Assembly: GCA_030684475.1 (NCBI GenBank) | Contig: JAUXWB010000019.1 | Location: forward strand, 1-53,754 | Source of the DNA: Reyranella sp. | GTDB lineage: Bacteria; Pseudomonadota; Alphaproteobacteria; Reyranellales; Reyranellaceae | DNA length: 53,754 nucleotides | Direction: 5' to 3' | Shown here: piece after piece, positions 8,139 to 15,420 of the stretch | Numbering within the stretch: the stretch's first letter is position 1 | Layout of the letters: the number at the start of each line of letters is the position of its first letter | Translations under genes and position numbers: made by a program | Notes under the pieces: model-generated | Database searches by the model: none | Seen by the model: the letters and a program-made list of their open reading frames with translations, nothing else | What the model was told of the DNA's origin: nothing

Positions 8139-8479
8139 CGCCGTCGCCGGTACGACGTATTGGGCGGGATCACCTTGACGCCGTGGGAGCCGACGATGGT
8201 GCGCGTGCCGTCACGATCCCTCTGGACCACCGTGACGCTGCCGTCGCGGCCGAGGATCGTTCGTTCGCGGGGCCACGTGGTATGCTTCTCGCCAGCCGGC
8301 GTTGCATTGTATCGTTCGACGGGTCGCGTCGCCGTCGATGCGGGCGCCCAGTCTCGGGAACCACCCGACCCCGTCGGCATTCCGTCGTCGAAACCGCAGG
8401 CGGCCGACATCGCGCAGGCCAGGAGAGCCGACACCCGCCGGACGTTTCCGAGACTGGTGCTCCGCGTCGTCGCTGGCAT
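8135..8479 (-). CDS. Small exported protein, possible lipoprotein
   Basis: A 114-residue protein starting MPATTRSTSLGNVRRVSALL, with a short hydrophobic segment and the sequence LLACAMSAACG, in which LLAC or SAAC could act as a lipobox. The mature part is short and contains TILGRDGSVTVVQRDRDGTR, a small beta-rich repeat-like stretch, and ends in RRRR. A longer frame opens at 8557, but ATG 8479 has a strong SD (GGAGG, 8-base spacing) and starts at the export signal, so I chose it. The stop overlaps the next gene (ATGA). No family recognised. Confidence 0.65.
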   Translation of the reverse strand: MPATTRSTSLGNVRRVSALLACAMSAACGFDDGMPTGSGGSRDWAPASTATRPVERYNATPAGEKHTTWPRERTILGRDGSVTVVQRDRDGTRTIVGSHGVKVIPPNTSYRRRR

Positions 8480-8540
8480 GGTCCGTTCCTCCGTTCCTCC
8501 CTGATGAGACGGACGGCGACCGGTATTTGCGTGCGACATG

Positions 8541-9113
8541 TCACGGGTCGTGGACATAGCGAAACCTGTCGCCGCCGCACCTGGGGCAATGCCCGCGCGC
8601 GTCGGGCAGGGGACGCGCCTCGGCGACCGGCGTGGATGGAGCGCCGCGACCCGTCATGTCGGCGAGGATGCGCTGGCCCAGCAGATCGTCGAGTTCCTGG
8701 CCGCATGAAGCGCAGGTGCAGGCGAGGCCGGCGAATACGCTCGCCCGGCGGGGATCGAGCGCGGGCAGGCCCTTGGCGGTGTCGGCGCAGGCCGCAGCCA
8801 TGGCGCGCAGGTCGTCGCAGGTCCCGATCAGGCAGGCGCGCTCGCCTTGCGTCGTCGCAGTGAAGAAGTCGCCGATGGCATAGGCCTTGAGCCGTACACG
8901 GCCGAGATCGGTCTCGGCGAGTTCGCGGCCCGTTACCGGATTGACGAATCGGTCCGTGCCGCCGTGCCGCGCCCACCGATCGAAGCCGGCCCAGGCCGCG
9001 AGCGGGGCGAGCCCGGCCAGCCACCACGGTGAATGAAAGATGGCTGCCGCAACCAGCAGCGCCGCCATGAGGAGGAGGGTGAGCGGATTGGCGGTCATCG
9101 CTATGGCTGCCAT
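8541..9113 (-). CDS. Membrane protein with CxxC zinc-ribbon-like C-terminus
   Basis: A 190-residue protein. Two hydrophobic helices lie near the N-terminus (PLTLLLMAALLVAAAIF; WWLAGLAPLAAWAGF, about 10-42). They are followed by a soluble region with paired cysteines (CTCASCGQELDDLLGQ at about 132-147; GHCPRCGGDRFRYVHDP at the C-terminus). The four-Cys arrangement suggests zinc binding. The start may be ATG 9113 (overlapping the upstream gene's TAG by 13 bp) or ATG 9098 (MTANPL); neither has a strong SD. It lies inside the sigma-factor operon, so a membrane sensor or regulator is possible, but that is inference. Confidence 0.7.
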   Translation of the reverse strand: MAAIAMTANPLTLLLMAALLVAAAIFHSPWWLAGLAPLAAWAGFDRWARHGGTDRFVNPVTGRELAETDLGRVRLKAYAIGDFFTATTQGERACLIGTCDDLRAMAAACADTAKGLPALDPRRASVFAGLACTCASCGQELDDLLGQRILADMTGRGAPSTPVAEARPLPDARGHCPRCGGDRFRYVHDP

Positions 9114-9739
9114 GGCCGGAGTTCGAGGGCTCCATCGCGATTGTCGACCAGGATGGAGGAGGGCGGCTTCTCGCTTCGGACCAGCCGGGCGAGCTCGTCC
9201 GTCAGGGCGACCCGACTCGCCGACGGCTGGTCCGCACCAAGCATCGTCAGCAGTGCCGTCGAATCACCGGTGGGATTGAAGAGATACGCCTGCAACGCCC
9301 ATTGCAGCTCGGGCGACATCTCGATTCGCGTAGCGCCGCCGCGCGCCGGACCTTGGGGCACCGTCGGCGCGCTCGCGACCTTCGCCGGTTCGACCGGGAT
9401 CAGCGGCCGCACCATGAACAGGCCGACGACGCCCAGGGCCACAACCGCGGCCGCGACCCGGAGCCAGGCCTGCAGCGGCGCTGGCCGCCGATAGCCGGCG
9501 GCGGCAAGACCCGGTTGCCCGCCGTCGAGGCGACGTACGGGCGGCCGGTGGTGCAGGGTTGCGGAGAGTGCCTCCTCCAGGAGGCCGGCCGGCAGGCCGG
9601 CCATTCCCTGGCCGGTATCGGCGGGATGTCCGCGCCAGACCGCGGCACGGATCAGGCTGCGCTGCGCGGACGAGCCGTCGTCGTCGCCAAAACAGACGGA
9701 TGCAAGATCACCGGTCGCTGCGGGCGGACCAACTGCCAT
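9101..9739 (-). CDS. Single-pass membrane protein encoded directly after the sigma factor (anti-sigma-like topology)
   Basis: A 212-residue protein with an N-terminal soluble region of about 90 residues, one transmembrane helix at about 92-112 (WLRVAAAVVALGVVGLFMV), and a C-terminal outer region (about 100 residues). The position, 6 bp after the sigma-like gene, and the topology match membrane anti-sigma factors, but the zinc anti-sigma HxxxCxxC motif is absent. Translation probably re-initiates, as there is no clear SD and the upstream stop (TAA) is adjacent. It could be the sigma partner or an unrelated membrane component. Confidence 0.7.
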   Translation of the reverse strand: MAVGPPAATGDLASVCFGDDDGSSAQRSLIRAAVWRGHPADTGQGMAGLPAGLLEEALSATLHHRPPVRRLDGGQPGLAAAGYRRPAPLQAWLRVAAAVVALGVVGLFMVRPLIPVEPAKVASAPTVPQGPARGGATRIEMSPELQWALQAYLFNPTGDSTALLTMLGADQPSASRVALTDELARLVRSEKPPSSILVDNRDGALELRPWQP

Positions 9740-9745
9740 GACAGC

Positions 9746-10858
9746 TTAGACGGACGGGTCGGCGAATTTTTCGACGCCGGCGGCCCGCAGTTCTGCGCGC
9801 AGCAGATCCTCCCACTGGCGCCGGCGGCGATAGATCTCCTCGACCGGCAGGCCCATCCGGTCGGCGATCTGCCGCGGCGGCAGCGCCGGTTCCGCCAGGA
9901 ACCGGTGGCGCAGGTAGGTCCTTGCCTCGTCCGGGAGCCGCGCCAGGGCCGAGGACAGTGCCTCGAGTGCTGCCTCCTGCCGCCCGCGAGCCTCTTCGGC
10001 CAGCGCGATGTCCTCCGGGCTTGGCGCTTCGACCGGCAGGCGCCGCTCGCGCTCCTCACCGTCGGCCGATACCGTCGTCAGGCTGACGATGCGCGGGCGA
10101 CCGCGGGACGGGGGATGTCCGCCGAGCGTCCTGTCGAGGCGCGTCAGTGCGGCCGCGATCTCGTCCTGCGGCAGGAGATTGCCCGCCTCGTCGCGCACCA
10201 CCTGTTCGAGCTGGTCGGCCCGAAGACCCTCGACGTGGAGCAGCCGATGGATGCGCCGCGCCGTCGCGTCGAGCCGCTGCACGGCCTCCGGTTCGCGCCG
10301 CCGCCCCAGCCGTTCGCGCATCAGGTCCTCGGCGAGATTGCGTACGACGATGCGGACGTAGCCGGTGAAGCTGCCGTTGCCGCGGAACCGCCGCAGCAGG
10401 CCGCCGCGATCGTCCATCAACCGGACCTTGATATCCTGTTCGAGGTCGAGCGCGTCGTCGTCCGCCAGTCCGGCCAGGCGCACGCGCTCGCGGGCGATGC
10501 GCCCGATCTCGCCGCCATAGAGACTCTCGAATGCCGTCCAGCCGTCGCGTACGTCGCTGCCCAGCAGGAATGTCAGCTGCGCCGACATGAGGTCCGCCGT
10601 CTTGAACGACAGATACGATGTCATGGAGATGCCGGCTTTCCAGTCGCCGAGCGCGGCGCAATTGCCCGCATGGAGTCGCTGTGCGAGGTCGACGAAGGCG
10701 CGGCGGGCATCCTCGCCGCCATGCAGACGGCTGACGATCGAGAACAGCAGCGGCGACCAGCGACGAAGAAACGTCTCCCAGGCCACATCGCTGCCTTCGC
10801 GCACGGCGGCAAGCAGCGGCGCGTCCCCAAGCTCCGGCCCTGGTCGCGTACGGCCCAT
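9746..10858 (-). CDS. Sigma-70-like factor with an apparent second, degenerate region 2
   Basis: A 370-residue protein. Residues about 106-182 look like sigma region 2 (WTAFESLYGGEIGRIARERV; ALDLEQDIKVRLMDD; SFTGYVRIVVRNLAEDLMRER). Residues 305-365 look like region 4 with a helix-turn-helix (LPDEARTYLRHRF; LPPRQIADRMGLPVEEIYRR). Residues 26-91 repeat the region-2 layout in weaker form (AWETFLRRWSPLLF; RRAFVDLAQRLHAG; MTSYLSFKTADLM). An acidic/proline linker of more than 100 residues separates regions 2 and 4, longer than in typical ECF factors (about 190 residues in all). It heads the operon and probably directs its own locus (inference). SD-like GGGGGAAG precedes the ATG. Confidence 0.78.
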   Translation of the reverse strand: MGRTRPGPELGDAPLLAAVREGSDVAWETFLRRWSPLLFSIVSRLHGGEDARRAFVDLAQRLHAGNCAALGDWKAGISMTSYLSFKTADLMSAQLTFLLGSDVRDGWTAFESLYGGEIGRIARERVRLAGLADDDALDLEQDIKVRLMDDRGGLLRRFRGNGSFTGYVRIVVRNLAEDLMRERLGRRREPEAVQRLDATARRIHRLLHVEGLRADQLEQVVRDEAGNLLPQDEIAAALTRLDRTLGGHPPSRGRPRIVSLTTVSADGEERERRLPVEAPSPEDIALAEEARGRQEAALEALSSALARLPDEARTYLRHRFLAEPALPPRQIADRMGLPVEEIYRRRRQWEDLLRAELRAAGVEKFADPSV

Positions 10859-11021
10859 CTTCCCCCAAAAAGCCTGAACGCAGGAAAATAGTCCTATCTT
10901 CAGCCCCTAAGCGGCAAGCTGATAACCACTCTCACTCGGTTAATTCGGCGGTCGCGTCCGTCAAGTCGGAGAGGGAAAGGCGCCGGGCACGCGCCATTCC
11001 GGCTGCAGGTGCGAGCACAGG
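10859..11021. promoter_or_regulatory. Divergent intergenic region between sigma-like gene and 776-residue protein
   Basis: This 163-bp gap separates two divergently transcribed genes, so it should contain promoters for both. It includes an A-rich stretch (CCCCCAAAAAGC next to the sigma start) and a TTAATTCGG segment near 10938. I could not assign confident -35/-10 pairs on either strand. If the sigma-like factor controls its own locus, its recognition site should be here. Confidence 0.4.
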
Positions 11022-13352
11022 ATGTCGGAAGATCTCGAGTGGGCGTGGGCGTTTCTCCTCGTCGAGGGTCCGCAGGCTCTGCAGGCGGCGGAGCGTCCGG
11101 CCCTCGCCCGCTGGCTCGACTCCTGCCCGCCGGACAAGCGGGCCGACCTCGTGCCGGAGACGCCGGACGAGGCCGGCCATGTGCTCGACTTCGCCTGCGA
11201 CCTGCTGGCCGGTGACTTCGTCGGGCCCACCGCGCCTGCGGCAATGCTCGCGCTCGAAGCCTGCGAGGCGATTCTGGCGGCAGGCGATCCGCGCCGCGTC
11301 GCCGCGCTGATCGTCGCGGCGCACGCCGGCCTGCGTAGCGCGGGCGTTGCGGCCGACGCCGTCGAGGTGCTCCTGCCACCGGATATCGAGGCGCTGATGG
11401 CGCGCGCGCGTGCTCTCGCCCCGGGTGATCTCGCCGACTGGTCGGCGGTGATGCCGCTGCTCGGACGCTACGCGGATTATCTGTTCGCGGTCGGCTGCAA
11501 TGCCGACGCCGAAGCTGCGCTGCGATTGATGTTGCAGCTCGTCGGGCCCTGGGTTGGGAGCGATGCCGCCCGTCACGCCGAGCTGCGCGAGAATCTCGCC
11601 GCCCTCCTGTCGGGTGACGGGCGTCACGACGAAGCCGAGAGCCTCTTCCGCGCCGCGCTCGAGATCCGCCGCATGGGGGGAGGCGATGCCGCCATCGGTC
11701 TCTGGCGCACCTGGCTCGGCCTCGCTGCCCTGCTCGCCGCGCAGTCGCGCCATGCGGCGGCCGAGGACGCCGCCGTCGAGGCACTGCAGACCGCCGCCCG
11801 CGCCTTCGGCGAGGATTCCCAACACGCCGCTGCGTGCCGGGGCCAGCTTCGTGTGATCCGCGCCGCCATCCTCCACGAACGTGAGGGCGGCCGTGTCTTC
11901 GGCGTTCTGCGCAGATCGACGGGCGATCGCTTCACGCGTGCCGTTTCGGCCCTGATGACGGTGGCCGACGCCACCATCGCCGAGGAGGCGGCTGACCTGC
12001 TGGTCGTTGCGGCGGCCAGGCTGCAGGCGCGCGCCGGCTGCGCGACGGCGGCGCTCGACCTCGTCGAGCGGCAGTTGCTCGCCCGGCGTATCGTCCCGGG
12101 CCTGATGAGCGACGAGGAGATCGGCGTCTGTACCGACGCCGTCGGTGCGCTGCTGGCGGAAGGCCGGACCGACGAGGCCCACCGAATTCTGGACCGCGGC
12201 TTCGACATTGCCGAACGGGCAGACGCCATTCAGGACGCGGACGACATCGGATTTGCCCAGCGCGACCTCATCAAGGCGATCGCCGCGCTCGACCATGAAG
12301 CCGCCGCCGCGTTGCTGCATGACGTGGTCCGCGGCGACGGGCTCTATCTCCTGCGCGAGCACGAGCTTGAGCGTGCCGTCGACCGTGGCGACCTTGCTGC
12401 GGCCGCGGCGATCGTCGCGGCCTGGGACGAGCGGTGGGGCGTGTCGGACGACTGGGTGCTGCGTCACATCGGTGCCATGGCGGCCACGGCTGGCGATCTC
12501 GCCCTCGTGCGCCGCATGGCCGACTGGCTGTTGCCGAGGGACCGCGGCTGTTTCGGCATTGAGGTGCTGCTGGCCGCGGGCCTTGAGGAGGAGGCGATGG
12601 CGGCGCTCGGTCGTATCGGGGTGGATTGGTCCTATGCCTGTGCGCTGGCCTTTTTCGCCGCGTACCATGCGAAGCGGGGAGACGCTGCCCGGTTCGCGGA
12701 GTTCGCCGCACTCTCCGTCGATCGGACGCCGGATGGGTTCCTTGAAGGCTCTGAGTTGCTGCGCCAGCTCGCCGTTGGCGCGCACGCCTGCCTGCCGCGC
12801 GCCAGGGCGCTCGCCTGGGCGGCGACCCATCTGCCTGCGAAGGTGCAGCGCTCCTTCGAGGCAATGTACGATTCGCATTCGTCGCCCGACGGACGGCGCG
12901 CTGCACCACCCGAGCTGCCTGCGCTCGCAGAGGCGATCGCGGGCCGGGATTGGGACGGCGCGCTGGCGGCGCTGGTACCGGCGTCGAACTTCTATTCCGA
13001 TGTCGAACACGCCTCCCGACTCGCGGTCCCCGCCGCCGAGGCGGGCCGCCGGGACGTCGCTGTCGCCGCCCTCGACTTCGCGTTGGCCCGGCTGGTCGAG
13101 CCGTTCGACGGCAACGCGACGCGAATGACCATGAGCGTCGACGAGCTTCGTCAGCTCGCGGCCCGGCGTCTGGGCGAACTGGCGCGCGGCCTCCTGCCGG
13201 CAGACATGGCGGCTCGCTTCGCCGATCAGGCGTTCGCCCGCGCCGCGTCGCTCGCCGACCAGTCGGTGGCCGCTGCCCTCGTGGTTGCCGGCGGTATCGC
13301 TTGCCGACCCGGTCCGCCGCGCACTATCGCTCCCGTCGTCAGCGCAGGATGA
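11022..13352 (+). CDS. Large cytoplasmic alpha-helical repeat (TPR-like) protein
   Basis: A 776-residue protein with no signal peptide or transmembrane helix. It is made of helix pairs throughout; the clearest TPR-like units are near 150-250 (GRYADYLFAVGCNADAEAAL; LREN LAALL...GRHDEAESLF; LGLAALLAAQSRHAAAEDAA) and 370-420. It starts MSEDLEWAWAFLLVEG. ATG 11022 is preceded by a weak AGGTG. A long frame on the opposite strand (692 codons) is compositionally a shadow. It lies divergent to the sigma-like operon, sharing its promoter region. It may be a cytoplasmic scaffold or regulator for that system (inference). Confidence 0.8.
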   Translation: MSEDLEWAWAFLLVEGPQALQAAERPALARWLDSCPPDKRADLVPETPDEAGHVLDFACDLLAGDFVGPTAPAAMLALEACEAILAAGDPRRVAALIVAAHAGLRSAGVAADAVEVLLPPDIEALMARARALAPGDLADWSAVMPLLGRYADYLFAVGCNADAEAALRLMLQLVGPWVGSDAARHAELRENLAALLSGDGRHDEAESLFRAALEIRRMGGGDAAIGLWRTWLGLAALLAAQSRHAAAEDAAVEALQTAARAFGEDSQHAAACRGQLRVIRAAILHEREGGRVFGVLRRSTGDRFTRAVSALMTVADATIAEEAADLLVVAAARLQARAGCATAALDLVERQLLARRIVPGLMSDEEIGVCTDAVGALLAEGRTDEAHRILDRGFDIAERADAIQDADDIGFAQRDLIKAIAALDHEAAAALLHDVVRGDGLYLLREHELERAVDRGDLAAAAAIVAAWDERWGVSDDWVLRHIGAMAATAGDLALVRRMADWLLPRDRGCFGIEVLLAAGLEEEAMAALGRIGVDWSYACALAFFAAYHAKRGDAARFAEFAALSVDRTPDGFLEGSELLRQLAVGAHACLPRARALAWAATHLPAKVQRSFEAMYDSHSSPDGRRAAPPELPALAEAIAGRDWDGALAALVPASNFYSDVEHASRLAVPAAEAGRRDVAVAALDFALARLVEPFDGNATRMTMSVDELRQLAARRLGELARGLLPADMAARFADQAFARAASLADQSVAAALVVAGGIACRPGPPRTIAPVVSAG

Positions 13353-13680
13353 GCCAGTCGCCCGCGAGCGCGATCGCGGCGGCTGCCACGACGCGCGGTG
13401 CGAGGTACCGCCCGGCGCCGGTGAGATCGTGGCTCCACTGCAGCAACAGCGCCGTCCCGAGCCAGGCTGCGCCGAGGCGCCAGGCGAAGGGAAACTCGAG
13501 CGGAAACGCGAAGGTCAGCAGCCCCGCAGCCGCGGCCGCGACGAGCGAAACGGCCAGGTTGCGCGCGCGCATACCGATGGCGGGCCAGGCATGGCGCAGG
13601 AAGAAGACCGCGGCGCCGGCTGCGCCGGTCGCCGCCCAGGCGATGCCCGGCGGCAGGGCCGCAAGTGCGGTTTCGATCAC
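13339..13680 (-). CDS. Small polytopic membrane protein
   Basis: A 113-residue hydrophobic protein (VIETALAALPPGIAWAATGA...), with about three or four transmembrane helices (AATGAAGAAVFFL; LAVSLVAAAAAGLLTFAF; WRLGAAWLGTALLL; VVAAAAIALAGDWLIL). I place the start at GTG 13680, where it overlaps the TGA of the upstream PrcB-like gene (GTGA, 13677-13680). The longer frame upstream is a shadow of that gene. The 3' end overlaps the convergent 776-residue gene by 14 bp. No family recognised. Confidence 0.7.
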   Translation of the reverse strand: MIETALAALPPGIAWAATGAAGAAVFFLRHAWPAIGMRARNLAVSLVAAAAAGLLTFAFPLEFPFAWRLGAAWLGTALLLQWSHDLTGAGRYLAPRVVAAAAIALAGDWLILR

Positions 13681-14213
13681 GGCGCCTTCTTCGGCCGCAC
13701 TAGGTTGGCGCACGCCTCGCCCATCTGGGCGAGGAGCGGCCCTTCCGACGGTGGCACGGTGAGGACCTTCTCGCCGCCGGCCAGCTGGCGCTCGACCACT
13801 ATCGGCCGGGTGCCAGCCGGCACCAGTGCGATCATCCAGGGGGTCGTGAAGGCCTGCGTGACGATCGCACCCGGCTGGGGCGCATGTTCGATCACGGTCA
13901 CGACGTCGACGCAGGGGCGCTGTTCGTGCCCGGTCATTTCGAGGAAATAGCCGCCCGTGCGCCGCGGCCCCATCGTCAGGGCGATGCCGACATGGCCGTC
14001 CGGCAAGGCCCGCGGTGGAGGGGACTCCAGCAGGCTGCGCCACATCTTCGCCCACTCGGTCGCATCGCGTGCCACGAAGGCGCCCGCCGTCCGCATGCTC
14101 AGGTAGCCGCCATACCACACTGTCTGCGAAGTCTCGGCGTGGGCTGGCACCGCGGCCGACCCCAAAAGGAGAAGGAGAAGGAGGGGAACCCGGAAGAACT
14201 TGCTGCTGCGCAT
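13677..14213 (-). CDS. Exported protein with PrcB C-terminal-like domain
   Basis: A 178-residue protein with a clear signal peptide (SSKFFRVPLLLLLLLGSAAV, cleavage after AHA). The mature region contains VGIALTMGPRRTGGYFLEM, then VVTVIEHAPQPGAIVTQ and TPWMIALVPAG. This is the layout of the PrcB_C domain ('xxVxMGxRPTGGYxxxI...PGxxVxxxxTxPxxxVxxxx'). The first characterised member is the Treponema dentilisin accessory protein. ATG 14213 follows GAAGG at 8 bases; the frame upstream of it is non-coding. It is coupled to the small membrane protein by a GTGA overlap. Confidence 0.7.
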   Translation of the reverse strand: MRSSKFFRVPLLLLLLLGSAAVPAHAETSQTVWYGGYLSMRTAGAFVARDATEWAKMWRSLLESPPPRALPDGHVGIALTMGPRRTGGYFLEMTGHEQRPCVDVVTVIEHAPQPGAIVTQAFTTPWMIALVPAGTRPIVVERQLAGGEKVLTVPPSEGPLLAQMGEACANLVRPKKAP

Positions 14214-14660
14214 GGAGGAACCTTCTGGTTTGTCCGCTGTCCCTTCTGACGGACGGCCCGCCGGAATTGGAACGCATTCCGAATCAGATGGACGAGACAC
14301 TCTGATGGCAGATGATCGGAAGATCTCCTGTCGCGAATTCTCGCCCTGTGGCGAAGCGTGTCTAGATCTTGGCCGAGAGCACCATCGATGGGGGCCTCGG
14401 CCGTCGCTAGAATCCTCCGTGGAAATCGCCGCCGCCATCGATGCACGTGCTGACTGGGCCGGCCATTTTTCAGTGCTGGAGCCCGGCCGGGTCAGGATGC
14501 GGCCTCTTGTTCGTTTCCGCTGAGGCGTCATCCACAAGGCATTGGCCTCTGCGCCGCCACCTGCCAGCAGAATGCAGGCAACGTCCTGCGCCAACCACAA
14601 GGCCTCCCTCGTGCTGGCAGTGCAAGCAGCCCCGCGAAACACGCGCGGCAGGAATGCAAT
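14214..14660. other. Gene-poor stretch, no supportable gene
   Basis: About 450 bp lie between the PrcB-like gene (minus) and the promoter at 14676. Short frames exist on both strands (for example a 72-codon frame at 14305-14523), but none has a ribosome binding site or recognisable sequence. I see no coding or RNA feature here. Confidence 0.5.
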
Positions 14661-14675
14661 AAGAAATTTGCAAGT

Positions 14676-14704
14676 TTGACAGGATTTTGCTAGGAAATTA
14701 GCTA
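14676..14704 (+). promoter_or_regulatory. Sigma-70-type promoter candidate
   Basis: A perfect TTGACA (14676-14681) is followed after 17 bp by TAGCTA (14699-14704), in a locally AT-rich island of about 60 bp within very GC-rich DNA. Transcription would start near 14711 and run into the terminator at 14746-14791 after roughly 80 nt. Confidence 0.6.
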
Positions 14705-14745
14705 TCCTGGCGGGAGTGCGCTTCCGCCGTTCCTCTGCCCATCCG

Positions 14746-14791
14746 GCCCGCCCGCGCCCCGTTCAGGAGCGCGTCGGCGGGCTTTTTCTTT
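14746..14791 (+). terminator. Strong intrinsic terminator 18 nt before a start codon (attenuator or sRNA end)
   Basis: A GC-rich hairpin has a 7-bp outer stem GCCCGCC/GGCGGGC (14746-14752 and 14776-14782) and a 5-bp inner stem CGCGC/GCGCG (14753-14757, 14769-14773). It is followed by TTTTTCTTT (14783-14791). The next possible start codon is ATG 14809, whose SD AGGGAG is at 14796-14801. The hairpin could end a small RNA or attenuate the downstream reading frame. Confidence 0.75.
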
Positions 14792-14808
14792 GTCCAGGGA
14801 GTTGCCCC

Positions 14809-14988
14809 ATGTCTTCCATCAGGTCCGCCATCGTCCGCCGCCGCGTCACCGCCGCTTCGCCGAGCCCCGCAAAGCGCGCGGCCTGCCTGCGCCCCCTCGC
14901 GGAGAGCGGCCCGGTGAGCGTCGCCGCCCGGCGCGCCGGCAGCGGCTGCAACACCGTCCACCTCAGGCACGAGGCCTATCCGCGAAGA
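14809..14988 (+). pseudogene. Helix-turn-helix fragment (terminase-small-subunit-like), probably broken
   Basis: ATG 14809 has a good SD (AGGGAG, 7-base spacing). It encodes MSSIRSAIVRRRVTAASPSP followed by AKRAACLRPLAESGPVSVAA and RRAGSGCNTVHLRHEAYP. This resembles HTH modules of phage terminase small subunits and related proteins ('KRAAFLxALAExGxVxxAARxAGxxxxTVYxxRxxDP'). After about residue 55 the similarity fades, and the frame has no stop for more than 1.3 kb, running antisense into the EamA gene and past the terminator at 15282-15314. A frameshift is likely. The end given is approximate. Confidence 0.45.
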
Positions 14989-15062
14989 CGACAACCGCCT
15001 GCCGATGTCTCCGCGGCGCACGCTGCGGCCGGAGGTTTCTGGCCGGCGGGCGCGCCCGTGAA

Positions 15063-15256
15063 TTTCCGGACAGGCCCGGCCTTTCGGCTGTCGTTGAAAA
15101 GAATCGTCCGGTCCAGGCGGGCCGGCGCTTCGGGATTTTCCGGACAGACAGATTCCGGACAACTCGTGTCCGAAAAATCGGCCGCCGACGGTCCACGCCT
15201 GGGGGCCATGTCGGGCGAACAAACCGGACAACTCATGACAACTTCTGACAACTCCG
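15063..15256. repeat. TCCGGACA motifs and three tandem 10-bp repeats
   Basis: TTTCCGGACAG occurs at 15063 and 15137 (near-identical), TTCCGGACAACTC at 15153, and CCGGACAACTC at 15224. The copy at 15156-15172 is a dyad CGGACA-ACTCG-TGTCCG. From 15227 to 15256 there are three consecutive 10-bp units (GGACAACTCA, TGACAACTTC, TGACAACTCC), one helical turn apart. No gene I recognise explains this order; it looks like a protein-binding array. Confidence 0.6.
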
Positions 15257-15281
15257 TACGGGTGGTGTCCTTTCTGGCGTG

Positions 15282-15314
15282 CCTGAAAGGCCCGGTTTAC
15301 GGGCGTTTTTCAGG
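15282..15314 (+). terminator. Intrinsic terminator candidate
   Basis: The stem GCCCG/CGGGC (15290-15294, 15300-15304) with loop GTTTA is followed by GTTTTT. An outer CCTGAAA/TTTTCAGG pairing extends it. It would end a transcript from the 14676 promoter that escaped the first terminator. Confidence 0.5.
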
Positions 15315-15420
15315 GGCCGATTTTGAAAAAACGCGATTCGGGGCGATTGAACGTCAAAAGATGCTCATTCGACCCGTTCGGCGCGCCGTACGGCGCCGTC
15401 CGCCCCACGAGCCGGCGGTC

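Noticed and set aside
10932..13010. 692-codon minus-strand open frame opposite the 776-residue protein
   Set aside because: Composition (very rich in Arg, Gly, Gln and His) and the lack of any recognisable motif mark it as the antisense shadow of the plus-strand gene.
14305..14523. Possible 72-residue plus-strand protein
   Set aside because: No SD and no conserved-looking sequence; it remains an unsupported short frame.
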